The notes: generated from the sequence alone by a model not told the origin. Positions 17,253 to 25,945 are shown, numbered from the stretch's first letter. The stretch is 64,000 bases of DNA from Pseudoflavonifractor phocaeensis (GCF_016901955.1 NZ_JACJLC010000003.1:28884-92883), one strand, 5' to 3'. A program made the numbers and translations.

Positions 17253-17657
17253 ATGAAAGTATTAGTTGTAGAACCGCAAAAGCCCTGCCGTGTGCAGGAG
17301 ATCAATAGTCTCGCAGATATGCAGCGGATCGTAGGCGGAGATATTGAAGCCGTGTACCCGTTCCAAGAGCCGGTTGCCCTGGTGTGCAATTCTGAGGGAA
17401 AGCTCCTTGGTCTGCCGATGAACCGCCCGCTGCTGGATGAAGATCGCCTGCCCTATGACATCATCTGCGGGACCTTCTTTATCGCTGGGCTTGGTCAGGA
17501 GGACTTTGTTTCCCTGACGGATGAGCAGCTCCAGCGGTACAAGTCCCTGTACGACAACGTGCAGATCCTTCCTGTGCGAACGGCAACCGGAGAACAGGGA
17601 CGGATCGTTGGCGATCAACACATAAAAAAGAAAGGGAAATCTAACCATGAGAGATAA
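17253..17657 (+). CDS. DUF3846 family protein
   Basis: The 134-residue protein (MKVLVVEPQKPCRVQEI ... GDIEAVYPF ... LPMNRPL ... IICGTFFIAG) matches the DUF3846 pattern common in clostridial mobile elements and phages. Its role is unknown; a nucleic-acid or small-molecule link has not been shown. The end overlaps metK by 11 bases. Confidence 0.8.
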   Translation: MKVLVVEPQKPCRVQEINSLADMQRIVGGDIEAVYPFQEPVALVCNSEGKLLGLPMNRPLLDEDRLPYDIICGTFFIAGLGQEDFVSLTDEQLQRYKSLYDNVQILPVRTATGEQGRIVGDQHIKKKGKSNHER

Positions 17658-18798
17658 ATACATTTTGACCGCAGAGTCTGTTACCGAGGGCCACCCTGAC
17701 AAGCTCTGCGACACCATCGCGGATTCTGTTCTGGATGCCTGTCTGAAGGGTGACTCCTCCGCCCATGTGGCCTGCGAAGTACTGGCCACAGCTGGCAAAG
17801 TGCTGGTGGCCGGAGAGATCTCGGCAAAGATCATGCCGGATATCTCCTCCATTGTCTGCCGGATCATCCGGGAAGCTGGGTACACTGGGCTGGACTATGA
17901 GATCGAGGTCATCACCCACGATCAGAGCGATGATATTGCTCACGCTGTGCGGGAAGGAGTCCAGACCGGGGCTGGCGACCAGGGGATCATGTATGGCTTT
18001 GCCTGTGATGAGACAGAATCCTATCTTCCTCTGCCGGTCATCCTGGCCCACCGGCTCACCCGGCTGCTGACCAACGCCAGAAAAACCGGGATGATCCAGG
18101 GCCTACGTCCGGACGGCAAGGCGCAGGTGTCTGTGGAGTACAACTTCGATATCCCCGTGCGTCTTGCATCGGTTGTTCTGTCCTGCCAGCATGACCCTGA
18201 GAAAGATCTGGGCCAGCTGCGAGAGGAACTCATGGACCATGTGATCCAGCCCGCACTGCGGGAGCTGCCGCCCGATACGAATACAGAGATCCTGATCAAT
18301 CCATCCGGGCGGTTTGTCTACGGCGGATTTGAGGCGGATACCGGCCTCACGGGCCGCAAGCTGATGGTGGATACCTATGGCGGACTGGCCCCTCACGGCG
18401 GCGGCGCGCTGTCTGGTAAAGACTCCACCAAGGTCGACCGCAGCGGAGCCTACATGGCCCGCTATATTGCAAAAAGCATTGTATCTGCCGGTCTGGCGGA
18501 TCGCTGTACCGTCGCCCTGGCCTATGCCATTGGCAAGGCTGAACCCGTGGCGGTCAACGTGGACACCGATGGGACCGGCGAATACCGGGATGATGTGCTG
18601 GAACAGGCCGTCCGGGCGGTCTTTGACCTGACCCCCGCCGGGATGCGTCACACCCTCGGACTGGACAAGCCCATCTTCGCTCAGTTCTGTAACTATGGCC
18701 ACTTTACCCATCCGGACGCTCCCTGGGAGCAGACGGACAAAGCGGAGGTACTGTGCAACGTCTGTCGCATCAAGGAAGCAGGTGTGTCGGACCGTTGA
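17647..18798 (+). CDS. metK: S-adenosylmethionine synthetase on the ICE
   Basis: The 383-residue protein is a full-length methionine adenosyltransferase, which makes SAM from ATP and methionine. GHPDK (residues 15-19), GAGDQGIMYGFA (about 107), GLTGRKLMVDTYGG and HGGGALSGKDSTKVDRSGAY are all present; the phosphate loop GGFEADTGLTG differs from the usual GGPxGDxGLTG, so kinetics may differ. A housekeeping enzyme on a mobile element is notable. It could supply SAM for the ICE methyltransferases (21.5 kb gene and PglX) or replace host MetK. It overlaps the neighbours on both sides. Confidence 0.92.
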   Translation: MRDKYILTAESVTEGHPDKLCDTIADSVLDACLKGDSSAHVACEVLATAGKVLVAGEISAKIMPDISSIVCRIIREAGYTGLDYEIEVITHDQSDDIAHAVREGVQTGAGDQGIMYGFACDETESYLPLPVILAHRLTRLLTNARKTGMIQGLRPDGKAQVSVEYNFDIPVRLASVVLSCQHDPEKDLGQLREELMDHVIQPALRELPPDTNTEILINPSGRFVYGGFEADTGLTGRKLMVDTYGGLAPHGGGALSGKDSTKVDRSGAYMARYIAKSIVSAGLADRCTVALAYAIGKAEPVAVNVDTDGTGEYRDDVLEQAVRAVFDLTPAGMRHTLGLDKPIFAQFCNYGHFTHPDAPWEQTDKAEVLCNVCRIKEAGVSDR

Positions 18799-19538
18799 AA
18801 CATGTTGCCTCCTGTTCCTTTGGTAAGGACAGTCTTGCCACCATATTACTGGCTCTGGAACATGGGGAGCCTCTGGATGAGGTAGTATATTGTGAGGTCA
18901 TGTTCGACAAGGAGATCTCCGGCGAGGTGCCGGAACACCGAGATTTTATCTACACCACCGCCATTCCGGCTTTAGAACGCAGGGGTGTGAAGGTAACCGT
19001 CCTGCGCAGTGAGAAAACGTATGTGGATCTCTTCACAGGCAAAATCACCCGCGGTCCCAAGAAGGGCCTTCTGCGTTCTTTCCCCATCTGCGGACGGTGT
19101 GCTGTTCAGAGAGATTGCAAGCTGAAACCGATCCTGCGATACCAAAAATCGCTGCCGCCCGACACAGTTCAGTATATTGGGATCGCCAAGGACGAGCAGG
19201 AACGGCTGCTTCGATTGGCCGGGAACCGAGTCTCCTTACTGGACAAGTACAACTGCACAGAGGGAGATGCAAAGCAGCTCTGCCAGCGGGCAGGGCTGCT
19301 TTCGCCTGTCTACACATTTACAACCCGCGGGGGCTGTTGGTTCTGCCCTAACGCCAAAAGAAAAGAACTGCGCCATCTCTATGACTACCACTCGAACCTG
19401 TGGGAACGGATGTTGGAGCTGCAGGCCTTACCCAACAAGGTGAGCGAGAAATTCAATCGCAGAGAGACCTTCTCCGACATTGACGAGGAGTTTCGTTTGG
19501 AAGATGCGCAGGAGAGTCTGTTCCAAAATGCTGCATAA
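18753..19538 (+). CDS. PAPS-reductase-like PP-loop protein
   Basis: The 261-residue protein has a PP-loop SFGKDSLAT near residue 22, as in the adenine-nucleotide alpha-hydrolase superfamily (PAPS reductase, DndC and relatives). Two cysteine pairs, CGRCAVQRDC and GGCWFCPNAKR, suggest a metal or Fe-S site. A GTG at 18753 is six bases after GGAGGT, inside the metK end; a TTG at 18795 overlapping the metK stop is the alternative. It is too short for DndC and has no Dnd partners. The tie to metK suggests a nucleotide or sulfur chemistry role, but this is inference. Confidence 0.75.
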   Translation: MQRLSHQGSRCVGPLKHVASCSFGKDSLATILLALEHGEPLDEVVYCEVMFDKEISGEVPEHRDFIYTTAIPALERRGVKVTVLRSEKTYVDLFTGKITRGPKKGLLRSFPICGRCAVQRDCKLKPILRYQKSLPPDTVQYIGIAKDEQERLLRLAGNRVSLLDKYNCTEGDAKQLCQRAGLLSPVYTFTTRGGCWFCPNAKRKELRHLYDYHSNLWERMLELQALPNKVSEKFNRRETFSDIDEEFRLEDAQESLFQNAA

Positions 19539-19546
19539 AAAAGGAG

Positions 19547-20182
19547 ATGAAAACAACGAGCAATCAGAAATATGAAATCACGGAGATCTCGCACGAAAAG
19601 TATCCCTTTCTTCATCGTATCCGGGCACTCCGAGATGTGAGTGCGGAGGTCAGAGCCGGTGATTTAGGTGGCTTTGTGGAGAGCGAGAGCAACCTTTCTT
19701 TTGAGCCGGACGATACCGCATGGATTTTTGACGATGCCATTGCCTGTAATGACGCCTATGTTGACAAGGGGGCTGTTCTGCGTGGAGAGGCGGTCGTCTG
19801 CGACAACGCTTATATCTCTATGGGCGCTGTCCTTTCCGGCCATGCGCGGGTAGAGGACAATGCCTATATACGCGGCGCTGTGCTCAGCGCCTCTGCCAGG
19901 GCCTCCGGGTTTTCCATGATCCTCAATGACAAGGATACCATGGGCGTTCCCATTCTGTCCGGCCACTGCGCGGTCTATGGCAAAGTATCCGGAGATGTGC
20001 GTCTGACAGGTAGCGCATTGGTGATCAGCGGTGAGGAGATCCGCAACGATACACTGGATACTCTGGTGATCAGCGGAAAAAACCGTTCTGTGATCCGGGA
20101 TTCGTCCCGAGACGAACTGGCTCCTCAACAGCCAGCTCCTTCTCCCCCTAAGAAACAGAAAGGCTGTGAGATAAGCAGATGA
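19547..20182 (+). CDS. Left-handed beta-helix (hexapeptide-repeat) protein
   Basis: The 211-residue protein shows repeated hexapeptide-like turns (AVLRGEAVVCDNAYISMGAV, ARVEDNAYIRGAVLS, HCAVYGKVSGDVRLTG), predicting a left-handed beta-helix similar to YdcK/transferase-type scaffolds. No acyltransferase histidine is evident, so it may be structural. The tail is proline- and lysine-rich. The first ATG sits directly on GGAG with no spacer, so translation may begin a few codons later (ACG at 19556 has a nine-base spacer). It overlaps the next gene by four bases. Confidence 0.65.
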   Translation: MKTTSNQKYEITEISHEKYPFLHRIRALRDVSAEVRAGDLGGFVESESNLSFEPDDTAWIFDDAIACNDAYVDKGAVLRGEAVVCDNAYISMGAVLSGHARVEDNAYIRGAVLSASARASGFSMILNDKDTMGVPILSGHCAVYGKVSGDVRLTGSALVISGEEIRNDTLDTLVISGKNRSVIRDSSRDELAPQQPAPSPPKKQKGCEISR

Positions 20183-20958
20183 GCAACTTTTTTGAGCAGG
20201 AACTCCGCAAACTGTTTGCGGACGGAGCTGTGATCCATGATCCGGTCTTTGTAGGCCGTGCTTGCCTGGGTGGCTTGGACAGAAATCGTCAGGTGAGGGC
20301 TGAATTTGTTACACTGGGCCATGCGGATCACTATGCAGCTCTTCGCCTGACGCTGCTGGACAGCAATCAGGGTGTGGTGGACAAGCTGACACTTCGGTTC
20401 AAGGATGTATGGGGAAAACAGAAGATCCCCAACAACCCCTACCTGCGGGATGGCGTTGATCCGCATATTTGGGTAGATGGTGACCGGATCGATTGGTATG
20501 CCTACCATCCCTCCCAGGAGGACTACCGGCAGCTCCGGCAAATGGCCAGCGATTATGTGGAGACCTTCCGTATTCAAGTCCCGGCAAAAAACCACGGCCC
20601 CAAATTGGTGTACATCTGTGCGCCCCTTCGAGGCGAGGTAGAGAAAAACATTGAGTTTGCCAGACAGAAAGCCCAGGAAGTCTTTCAGGCGGGCGACATC
20701 CCGGCCTGCCCCCATCTCATGTTCCCGCCCATCGCAGATCCGGGCGATCCGGTGCAGGATCAGGCCGCACGGGAGATGGGCCTGCGGCTGGTAGAAAAGT
20801 GCCAGCAGGTCAATGTCTATGGACCGGTCACGGAAGGGATGTGGGCGGAGATCCATCGCGCCAATAAACTGGATATCCCAGTGGTAACCGATTTGAAAAC
20901 GAAGGGACGTACTTCGCCCAGAAGAAAGAAAAGCGCCAAGCGCGAGGAGGTCAAATGA
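20179..20958 (+). CDS. DUF7768/DUF4406-like (deoxyribosyltransferase-fold) protein
   Basis: The 259-residue protein has an unknown N-terminal half and a C-terminal half starting at KLVYICAPLRGEVEKNIE, with PACPHLMFPP and YGPVTEGMWAEIHRA, the pattern of DUF4406/DUF7768 proteins related to nucleoside 2-deoxyribosyltransferases. A role in nucleotide chemistry is plausible but not shown. The last ~20 residues are strongly basic. It is coupled by overlaps to genes on both sides. Confidence 0.7.
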   Translation: MSNFFEQELRKLFADGAVIHDPVFVGRACLGGLDRNRQVRAEFVTLGHADHYAALRLTLLDSNQGVVDKLTLRFKDVWGKQKIPNNPYLRDGVDPHIWVDGDRIDWYAYHPSQEDYRQLRQMASDYVETFRIQVPAKNHGPKLVYICAPLRGEVEKNIEFARQKAQEVFQAGDIPACPHLMFPPIADPGDPVQDQAAREMGLRLVEKCQQVNVYGPVTEGMWAEIHRANKLDIPVVTDLKTKGRTSPRRKKSAKREEVK

Positions 20959-21548
20959 TCCGAGAAAAGACCACGGAGGACTTGCGGCACATGACCGATG
21001 AGGAGGGGCTGATCCTCCAGGGCTGCGGCGGCGATCTTCAGGAATGGGTGGACGGCATCAACGAGCTGCTTACTCAGGAAGGAATCCTGCTGAACGGCTC
21101 CAAGTTCGAAAACGCGGCTACATTCCAGCACGACGGTCTCACAAGCCTGCTGTTCTCTTTTGAGGGGGTTCAGCTGAATGTGGGAAAGCTTGCGATGTGG
21201 CGGATTCAGACACACAGCCAGTTCGGCGGTACTTGGCTGTCTGACTATGTACCCAACCGGCTGGGTGGTTTCCTGGATCAGCCGAACCAGCAGGTGCGAG
21301 CGAAACCGTACTGTTCGCTGATTGAACAAGACGGTAACATCTTCAACCTGATGGGGGCAGCGTCCAGAACGCTCCGGGAGCATGGCATGGGTGACCAAGC
21401 CAAAGAGATGTGCGACCGCATCACCGGAGGGAATTGCCACAGTTACCATGAGGCGCTGTGTATCATCAGCGAATATGTGGAGACGGATCTGCCCGCGCTC
21501 CAAAATCAATCCAAAGGAAAGAAGGAGAAACATGCCTATGAGCGATAA
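20955..21548 (+). CDS. Unknown ICE protein, 197 residues
   Basis: The protein (MIREKTTEDLRHMTDEEGL ... GCGGDLQEWVDGINELLTQEGILL) has no membrane segment or known catalytic motif visible. Family members are seen often in clostridial ICE operons, where their role is unknown. It overlaps both neighbours: four bases with the previous gene and 17 with the methyltransferase. Confidence 0.6.
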   Translation: MIREKTTEDLRHMTDEEGLILQGCGGDLQEWVDGINELLTQEGILLNGSKFENAATFQHDGLTSLLFSFEGVQLNVGKLAMWRIQTHSQFGGTWLSDYVPNRLGGFLDQPNQQVRAKPYCSLIEQDGNIFNLMGAASRTLREHGMGDQAKEMCDRITGGNCHSYHEALCIISEYVETDLPALQNQSKGKKEKHAYER

Positions 21549-22281
21549 CATCACTGCGATTCATCCCAGCTGGGAGATCATCCACGGCGACGCACTGAAG
21601 GTCCTGCGCGAGTTTGCCCCTAATACCTTCGATGCGGTCATCACCGATCCCCCCTATGCCTCTGGGGGCCGGACCCAGGCGGAGAAAAACAAGTCCACCG
21701 ACAAGAAATATTCCAGCATGGGGGAAAGCGCACCCCCTCCCTTTGACGGCGACTCCAAGGATCAGCGATCCTGGACCCGCTGGGCCGCTGAATGGCTCTA
21801 TGACGCCCGCAAGGTCTGTAAACCCGGTGCCCCTGTGTGCATGTTTATCGACTGGCGGCAGCTCCCCGCAGCCACTGATGCGCTCCAGTGGGCGGGGTGG
21901 ATCTGGCGCGGCACAGCTGTCTGGGACAAAGGCAACAGCCGTCCCCAGAAGGGCCGTTTCCGCCAGCAGGCTGAGTACATTGTCTGGGGTTCCAACGGGG
22001 ATATGCCCATCAGCAGACCTGTCCCCTGTCTGCCCGGCGTATTCAAGTATGGCAATCCCCAGAACCGCATCCACCTGACGGAAAAGCCCTTGCAGCTCAT
22101 GCGGGATGTGGTGAAGATCACCGAGCCGGGCGGACATATTCTGGACCCCTTTGCCGGTTCCGGCAGCACGGTGCTGGCCGCTGTGCTGGAGGGCTACTCC
22201 GCCACCGGCATTGAGGTTACGGATGCCTACGCCGCCCTGTCCAGGGAACGGATTGAGCGGGAACTGGCCCAAGGTGCGTGA
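21532..22281 (+). CDS. Orphan DNA methyltransferase (N6-A/N4-C, beta type)
   Basis: The 249-residue protein has the catalytic motif DAVITDPPYASGG near residue 36 and the SAM-binding motif ILDPFAGSGSTVLAA near 203. Catalytic motif before SAM motif marks the beta class; DPPY fits amino-methylation of adenine or cytosine. The RLTEKPLQLMRDVV-like block precedes the SAM motif, as usual. No restriction endonuclease is adjacent, so it is probably protective or regulatory. The start at 21532 follows AAGGAG; the longer frame to 21382 overlaps too far. It is the last gene of the operon. Confidence 0.85.
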   Translation: MPMSDNITAIHPSWEIIHGDALKVLREFAPNTFDAVITDPPYASGGRTQAEKNKSTDKKYSSMGESAPPPFDGDSKDQRSWTRWAAEWLYDARKVCKPGAPVCMFIDWRQLPAATDALQWAGWIWRGTAVWDKGNSRPQKGRFRQQAEYIVWGSNGDMPISRPVPCLPGVFKYGNPQNRIHLTEKPLQLMRDVVKITEPGGHILDPFAGSGSTVLAAVLEGYSATGIEVTDAYAALSRERIERELAQGA

Positions 22282-22463
22282 CGGCGTACTATCTGCCGAT
22301 TGTCCTTGATGAGTTTTCTGATAATATATTATAGTTTGGGCAGGGTGTCGCATTAGACCCCCTGCCCGGATTTTTTAACCTTCAGGGTGCTAACATAGAC
22401 ACCCTTGTATGGAGATGATCATGTCAGAGGAATATTGAGCATTCCAGCCTGCAAGGTAGGCGT

Positions 22464-22497
22464 CACCGCTCTGGCCCAGAGCGGTGATTTTTCTTTT
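22464..22497 (+). terminator. Intrinsic terminator after the first ICE operon
   Basis: CACCGCTCT (22464-22472) pairs with AGAGCGGTG (22478-22486), followed by ATTTTTCTTTTT. A weaker hairpin (GGGCAGG with CCTGCCC near 22336-22367) lies upstream. The rest of 22282-22550 holds no gene. Confidence 0.75.
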
Positions 22498-22552
22498 TCG
22501 AGGAGTTGGCAGGCTCTGCCTGCCTGGATTATGATCCACCTACCGCATGAGA

Positions 22553-22705
22553 AAAGGCCCCGCTTCGGCGGGGCCGAGCCAACGCCGCCAGGGGCGGCGT
22601 TGGGCAAGCATAGCGCAAATGTACATTTTGCGCGCTTGCAGGGGAAACCCCTGACCCCAATGCCGCCTGCAGGCGGAAGGTTTGCGGCAGAGCCGCAGAA
22701 AGGAG
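22553..22705 (+). other. oriT: oriT-like palindromic region
   Basis: Several strong inverted repeats stand side by side just before mobC: CCCCGCTTCGGCGGGG, AACGCCGCC/GGCGGCGTT (22581-22601), GCAAGC...GCGCAAA (22604-22619) with TTTGCGCGCTTGC (22627-22639), the palindrome CCGCCTGCAGGCGG, and TTTGCGGC/GCCGCAGA. This is the usual place and form of the transfer origin for a MobC/MobA relaxosome. The nick site was not identified. Confidence 0.65.
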
Positions 22706-22711
22706 GCACGC

Positions 22712-23029
22712 TTGGGGCTCCCAAAAGAAAAACACCATCTGCACATCGAGCTGACGGCGGAGCAGTATCAGCAGCTCTGTCGTCAGGCCAAACTCTGCGG
22801 ACTATGCAAACGGGCTTATATCGTCCGGCTCATCGATGGGACTCCGATCCGGGCCAGGCCCTCCCAGGAAATCAAGGACCTCCGCACGGAGATCCATCAC
22901 ATTGGCAATAACATCAACCAGATCGCCCGCAGCGTCAATGCCGGTATCGCCACGGCAGAGGATGCCAGGCGTGGACTGTTCCTGCTGGATAAAGTCTATG
23001 AGTTGATGTACCAGGTGGCCAATCCGTAA
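22712..23029 (+). CDS. mobC: MobC-like relaxosome protein
   Basis: The 105-residue protein contains RTEIHHIGNNINQIARSVN, the MobC core that helps to open oriT DNA and recruit the relaxase. TTG at 22712 is taken as start because AAAGGAGG lies five bases before it. The stop overlaps the relaxase start by one base (TAATG). The N-terminus looks like a ribbon-helix-helix (HHLHIELTAEQYQQLCRQA). Confidence 0.85.
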   Translation: MGLPKEKHHLHIELTAEQYQQLCRQAKLCGLCKRAYIVRLIDGTPIRARPSQEIKDLRTEIHHIGNNINQIARSVNAGIATAEDARRGLFLLDKVYELMYQVANP

Positions 23030-24435
23030 TGGCCGTCACCAAGATTCTGGCTAGAAAAGGTCGGTTGGATATTGGAATCGACTATATCCTGAATGGCGAT
23101 AAGACGGAGCAGAAGATTCTCACAGCCCATCAGGGCTGTGAACCAGGCTGGGAGTGCCGTCAGATGCTGGAGACCAAACGGGACACTGAAAACATGGGGG
23201 GCGTCCAATATTACCATATTGTCCAGTCCTTCAAGCCCGGTGAAATCTCTCCCGAGCTGGCTCTGGAAATTGCCAAGACTTTCGCTGCGGAGCATCTGAA
23301 CGGTTACGAGGCGGTAATTGCTACCCATGTGGATCGGGGGCACATCCACTCACACATTGTGTTCAACTCCGTGAATGCGGACACCGGCGAGAAATATCAT
23401 AGCAATGCCAGAAGCTATTACTGCCAGATCCGGGCCATCTCAGACCGGCTGTGCCGGGAGCACGGCCTCTCCGTGATTCTCTCTGGAGAGGCCTCCAAAT
23501 CCATGAGCTATGTGGAGTGGCTGCGTCAATCCAGGGATCAACCCACCTTTCGCTCCATGCTTGAGGCGGATCTCCGGGAGTCCATTGAGGACGCCAATGA
23601 CCTGGGCCACTTCTTCCTGCTCATGGAGCACAAGGGCTACGAGATCCGCCACGGAAACCGCCTGGGGTTCCGCCTGCGGGGGCAGGAACGGTTCCAGTAT
23701 CCAGGCAGAAAAAATGCCGCCTTCTCAGAGGACGGTATCCGTGCCGCCATCCTGGGCAATTTGGAGGAAATCGAGACAGGTCAACGGGCCGCTTTTGCGG
23801 ACAGACCCATGTTTCGTCCCTACCGCAGACACCCCAAATACACGGGCTTTTTGGCCCTGTACGTTCATTATCTCTACCTGCTGGGAAAAATCGAACAGCG
23901 ACAGTATCCCCCCAGGATGACGCCGCACCTGCGGCAGGAAGTCATGAAGTTTGAGCAGTACCGAACACAGTTCGCTTTCCTGCGAGAGAACAACATTTCC
24001 ACCACTGACGAAATGACCGCCTACCAAAGCCGCACAGAGGAAACTCTGGCCAATCTGATGAAGCAGCGCACCATCCTCAATGTGCGCAAAAAGAAGCAGC
24101 AGGCGCTGTACGACGCCTTGGCGGATATGGAGGCCCTGGCACCGGCCAAGGCACTCTATGAGAACGGGCTGTCCGGCATGGAAGATGAGTTTGCCCGCTA
24201 CATGGAGGCCGTGCGTCTGCTGGAGCGGTGCGGCGTCCCATCAGAGCATCTGACGCAAGAAAAAACGGAGGTGTATAACCAACTTGCCGATTTGAACCGG
24301 CAGATTCGCACAGAACGCAAAAAGCTGGCTCTGTGTCGGGAGATCCAGACGGCAAGCAAGCAGATGGAAGAAGATATCCGCAAAACCGAAACAAGAGGAA
24401 AAGAGGTGGAACACGATGAACATCGGAGGCGGTGA
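23029..24435 (+). CDS. MobA/VirD2-type relaxase (MOBP)
   Basis: The 468-residue protein has the relaxase histidine triad THVDRGHIHSHIVFNSVN at about residues 99-116 and a likely catalytic tyrosine early on (IDYILNGDKT, Tyr near 19). It nicks oriT and leads the strand into the recipient. The C-terminal half is coiled coil and charged. Its end overlaps pcfB by 20 bases. Length is within the usual range for this group. Confidence 0.9.
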   Translation: MAVTKILARKGRLDIGIDYILNGDKTEQKILTAHQGCEPGWECRQMLETKRDTENMGGVQYYHIVQSFKPGEISPELALEIAKTFAAEHLNGYEAVIATHVDRGHIHSHIVFNSVNADTGEKYHSNARSYYCQIRAISDRLCREHGLSVILSGEASKSMSYVEWLRQSRDQPTFRSMLEADLRESIEDANDLGHFFLLMEHKGYEIRHGNRLGFRLRGQERFQYPGRKNAAFSEDGIRAAILGNLEEIETGQRAAFADRPMFRPYRRHPKYTGFLALYVHYLYLLGKIEQRQYPPRMTPHLRQEVMKFEQYRTQFAFLRENNISTTDEMTAYQSRTEETLANLMKQRTILNVRKKKQQALYDALADMEALAPAKALYENGLSGMEDEFARYMEAVRLLERCGVPSEHLTQEKTEVYNQLADLNRQIRTERKKLALCREIQTASKQMEEDIRKTETRGKEVEHDEHRRR

Positions 24436-25063
24436 GGCTGCCGACCAAATGGTTCGCATGATGTTGACCGGCACAGAAGTGACGGTTCGGCTGGGCGCGT
24501 CCGCCCTCAAAAATCTACTGGCCATTACGCTGGCTTTGGCAAAGCATCACAAGACCCTGTCCGGGAAGGTCAACATGGGAAAAATGCTCCGGGAGACACG
24601 GGATATCCGAATGTTCCCCATGTCGCCGGAACAGTATCAGGCATTCAAGCAGAGAGCGGTCAAACAGAAGATCCTGTTTTCTGTCATCCGGGATTCAGAT
24701 GGGCGGGGCAAGGTGGTAGATGTGGCCATGCCAGTCACAGAGCTGGAGCGAGCCAATCTCATTTTTGAGCGCATCCGATACCTTCCGCAGGATCGCCAGA
24801 GTACACCAGCCAAGGAGCAAGCCCCCATGCGGGATTCCGTGATCCAGGAGGAAAGAACGCCAAAAAAAGAGTCTCGGTCGGAGTTCGACTTGGCCGGTAT
24901 CAGCGGCAGCTCCAGTATCTCCAAGAGCGAAATCAGTACGGAGACGACTCATGAGCGCCCCTCTGTTCTGGCACAGCTGAAGGGATACCGGGAACAGCTA
25001 AATCGGCAGCACAAAGCGGCTCCGGCCAGAAGCAAACAAAAAGGACGCCCCAAGCAGAGATAA
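24416..25063 (+). CDS. PcfB family (DUF3801) conjugation protein
   Basis: The 215-residue protein begins with the conserved GTEVTVRLGASALKNLLAIT and MLRETRDIRMFPMS blocks of PcfB/DUF3801, a factor that links the relaxosome to the VirD4 coupling protein. The C-terminal third is basic and disordered (RSKQKGRPKQR). It begins inside the relaxase gene, so the two are translationally coupled. Confidence 0.85.
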   Translation: MNIGGGEAADQMVRMMLTGTEVTVRLGASALKNLLAITLALAKHHKTLSGKVNMGKMLRETRDIRMFPMSPEQYQAFKQRAVKQKILFSVIRDSDGRGKVVDVAMPVTELERANLIFERIRYLPQDRQSTPAKEQAPMRDSVIQEERTPKKESRSEFDLAGISGSSSISKSEISTETTHERPSVLAQLKGYREQLNRQHKAAPARSKQKGRPKQR

Positions 25064-25068
25064 TGCCC

Positions 25069-25293
25069 CTACGGTTGGGGCGTATGTTCACACTCGCAAT
25101 CGATTAAAAACAAATCATTTGGTGTGCAGTTTAGCAATAAACACAGGGTTTCAATTCGCTCCAATTTGATAGACTGAGTTTCATTGTTCACCATGCGGTT
25201 GAAATTCTGATAGCTCATTCCAAGTTGCTTATAGAGCCAATATTTTGTCCTGCCCTGTTTCTTCAGCAATTCCAACACATTCAGTTTCACCAT
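25069..25293 (-). CDS. Short XRE-type repressor
   Basis: The 74-residue protein is a single Cro/CI helix-turn-helix (LLKKQGRTKYWLYKQLGMSY, then LERIETLCLLLNCTPNDLF). It converges with pcfB, with only five bases between the ends, and is divergent from the SLOG gene. Two large palindromes in the 114-base gap are likely operators for it, so it probably controls itself and the SLOG gene. Confidence 0.85.
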   Translation of the reverse strand: MVKLNVLELLKKQGRTKYWLYKQLGMSYQNFNRMVNNETQSIKLERIETLCLLLNCTPNDLFLIDCECEHTPQP

Positions 25294-25305
25294 ATCTCAT
25301 GCTCC

Positions 25306-25387
25306 TATTATCTAATGTTATGGTTAGATAATAAGGAATTGCTCACTCGAGGATATAGACTATTACATTAGATAATGTTATAGTCTA
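25306..25387. promoter_or_regulatory. Two large palindromes, probable XRE operators
   Basis: TATTATCTAA (25306-25315) is perfectly inverted at 25324-25333. A second, near-perfect 32-base palindrome spans 25356-25387 (TAGACTAT ... ATAGTCTA) with the inner CATTAGATAATG sharing the ATTATCTAA core. Both lie between the divergent XRE and SLOG genes. Confidence 0.75.
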
Positions 25388-25407
25388 CACCAAAGGAGGA
25401 GTGGTTT

Positions 25408-25896
25408 ATGCATGAGCAAGAGCTACGGAAACACCGTTGCTGCTTTACGGGACACAGACCAGAAAAGCTGAACATCTCAGAAGAACAGCTATGTGTACGA
25501 TTAGGACAGGAAATCGACCAAGCGATAGAGGATGGGTTTACTACATTTATTTCAGGGATGGCAAAGGGGGTAGATATTTGCGCGGCAGAACTGGTTCTTA
25601 AACGCAGAGTATCAGATGCCAGATTGAAGCTGATCTGCGCACTTCCGTATGAAAATTTCGGACTTCATTGGAGTACGTCGTGGACTGATCGTTATGTGGA
25701 GGTGATACGGCACGCTGATCTGGTGCGCTGTATTAGTCAGGAGTTTTCCTATTCCACATACCAGCGCCGCAATGAATGGATGGTGGATCACTCCGGGCGG
25801 GTAATCGCAGTCTATACAGGTGAGAGCGGCGGAACCAGAAATACCATCGCTTATGCCAAACAACAGCACATTCCATGTGTTATCATCACGCCATAA
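25408..25896 (+). CDS. SLOG-family protein (DUF1273/YpsA-like)
   Basis: The 162-residue protein has CCFTGHRPEKL near residue 12 and FISGMAKGVDICAAELVL near 50, the nucleotide-binding pattern of SLOG domains (Rossmann-like, related to DprA and YpsA). The end (GESGGTRNTIAYAKQQ) completes the fold. SLOG proteins are thought to sense or process nucleotide ligands and often accompany mobile elements. It has its own start after AAGGAGGAG, an operator region upstream and a strong terminator downstream. Confidence 0.85.
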   Translation: MHEQELRKHRCCFTGHRPEKLNISEEQLCVRLGQEIDQAIEDGFTTFISGMAKGVDICAAELVLKRRVSDARLKLICALPYENFGLHWSTSWTDRYVEVIRHADLVRCISQEFSYSTYQRRNEWMVDHSGRVIAVYTGESGGTRNTIAYAKQQHIPCVIITP

Positions 25897-25900
25897 ATAG

Positions 25901-25945
25901 GGGGACTCAGCAGATGAATCCATCTGCTGAGTCCCCTGTGTTTTG
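25901..25945 (+). terminator. Terminator after the SLOG gene
   Basis: GGGGACTCAGCAGATG (25901-25916) is perfectly inverted at 25921-25936, followed by a T-rich stretch. Confidence 0.75.

Noticed and set aside
18753..19538. DndC-type phosphorothioation gene
   Set aside because: The protein is only 261 residues and no DndB, DndD or DndE partner is present; only the PP-loop superfamily call is supported.
22529..22746. Minus-strand ORFs over the oriT region
   Set aside because: They arise from GC-rich inverted repeats and have no start signals.
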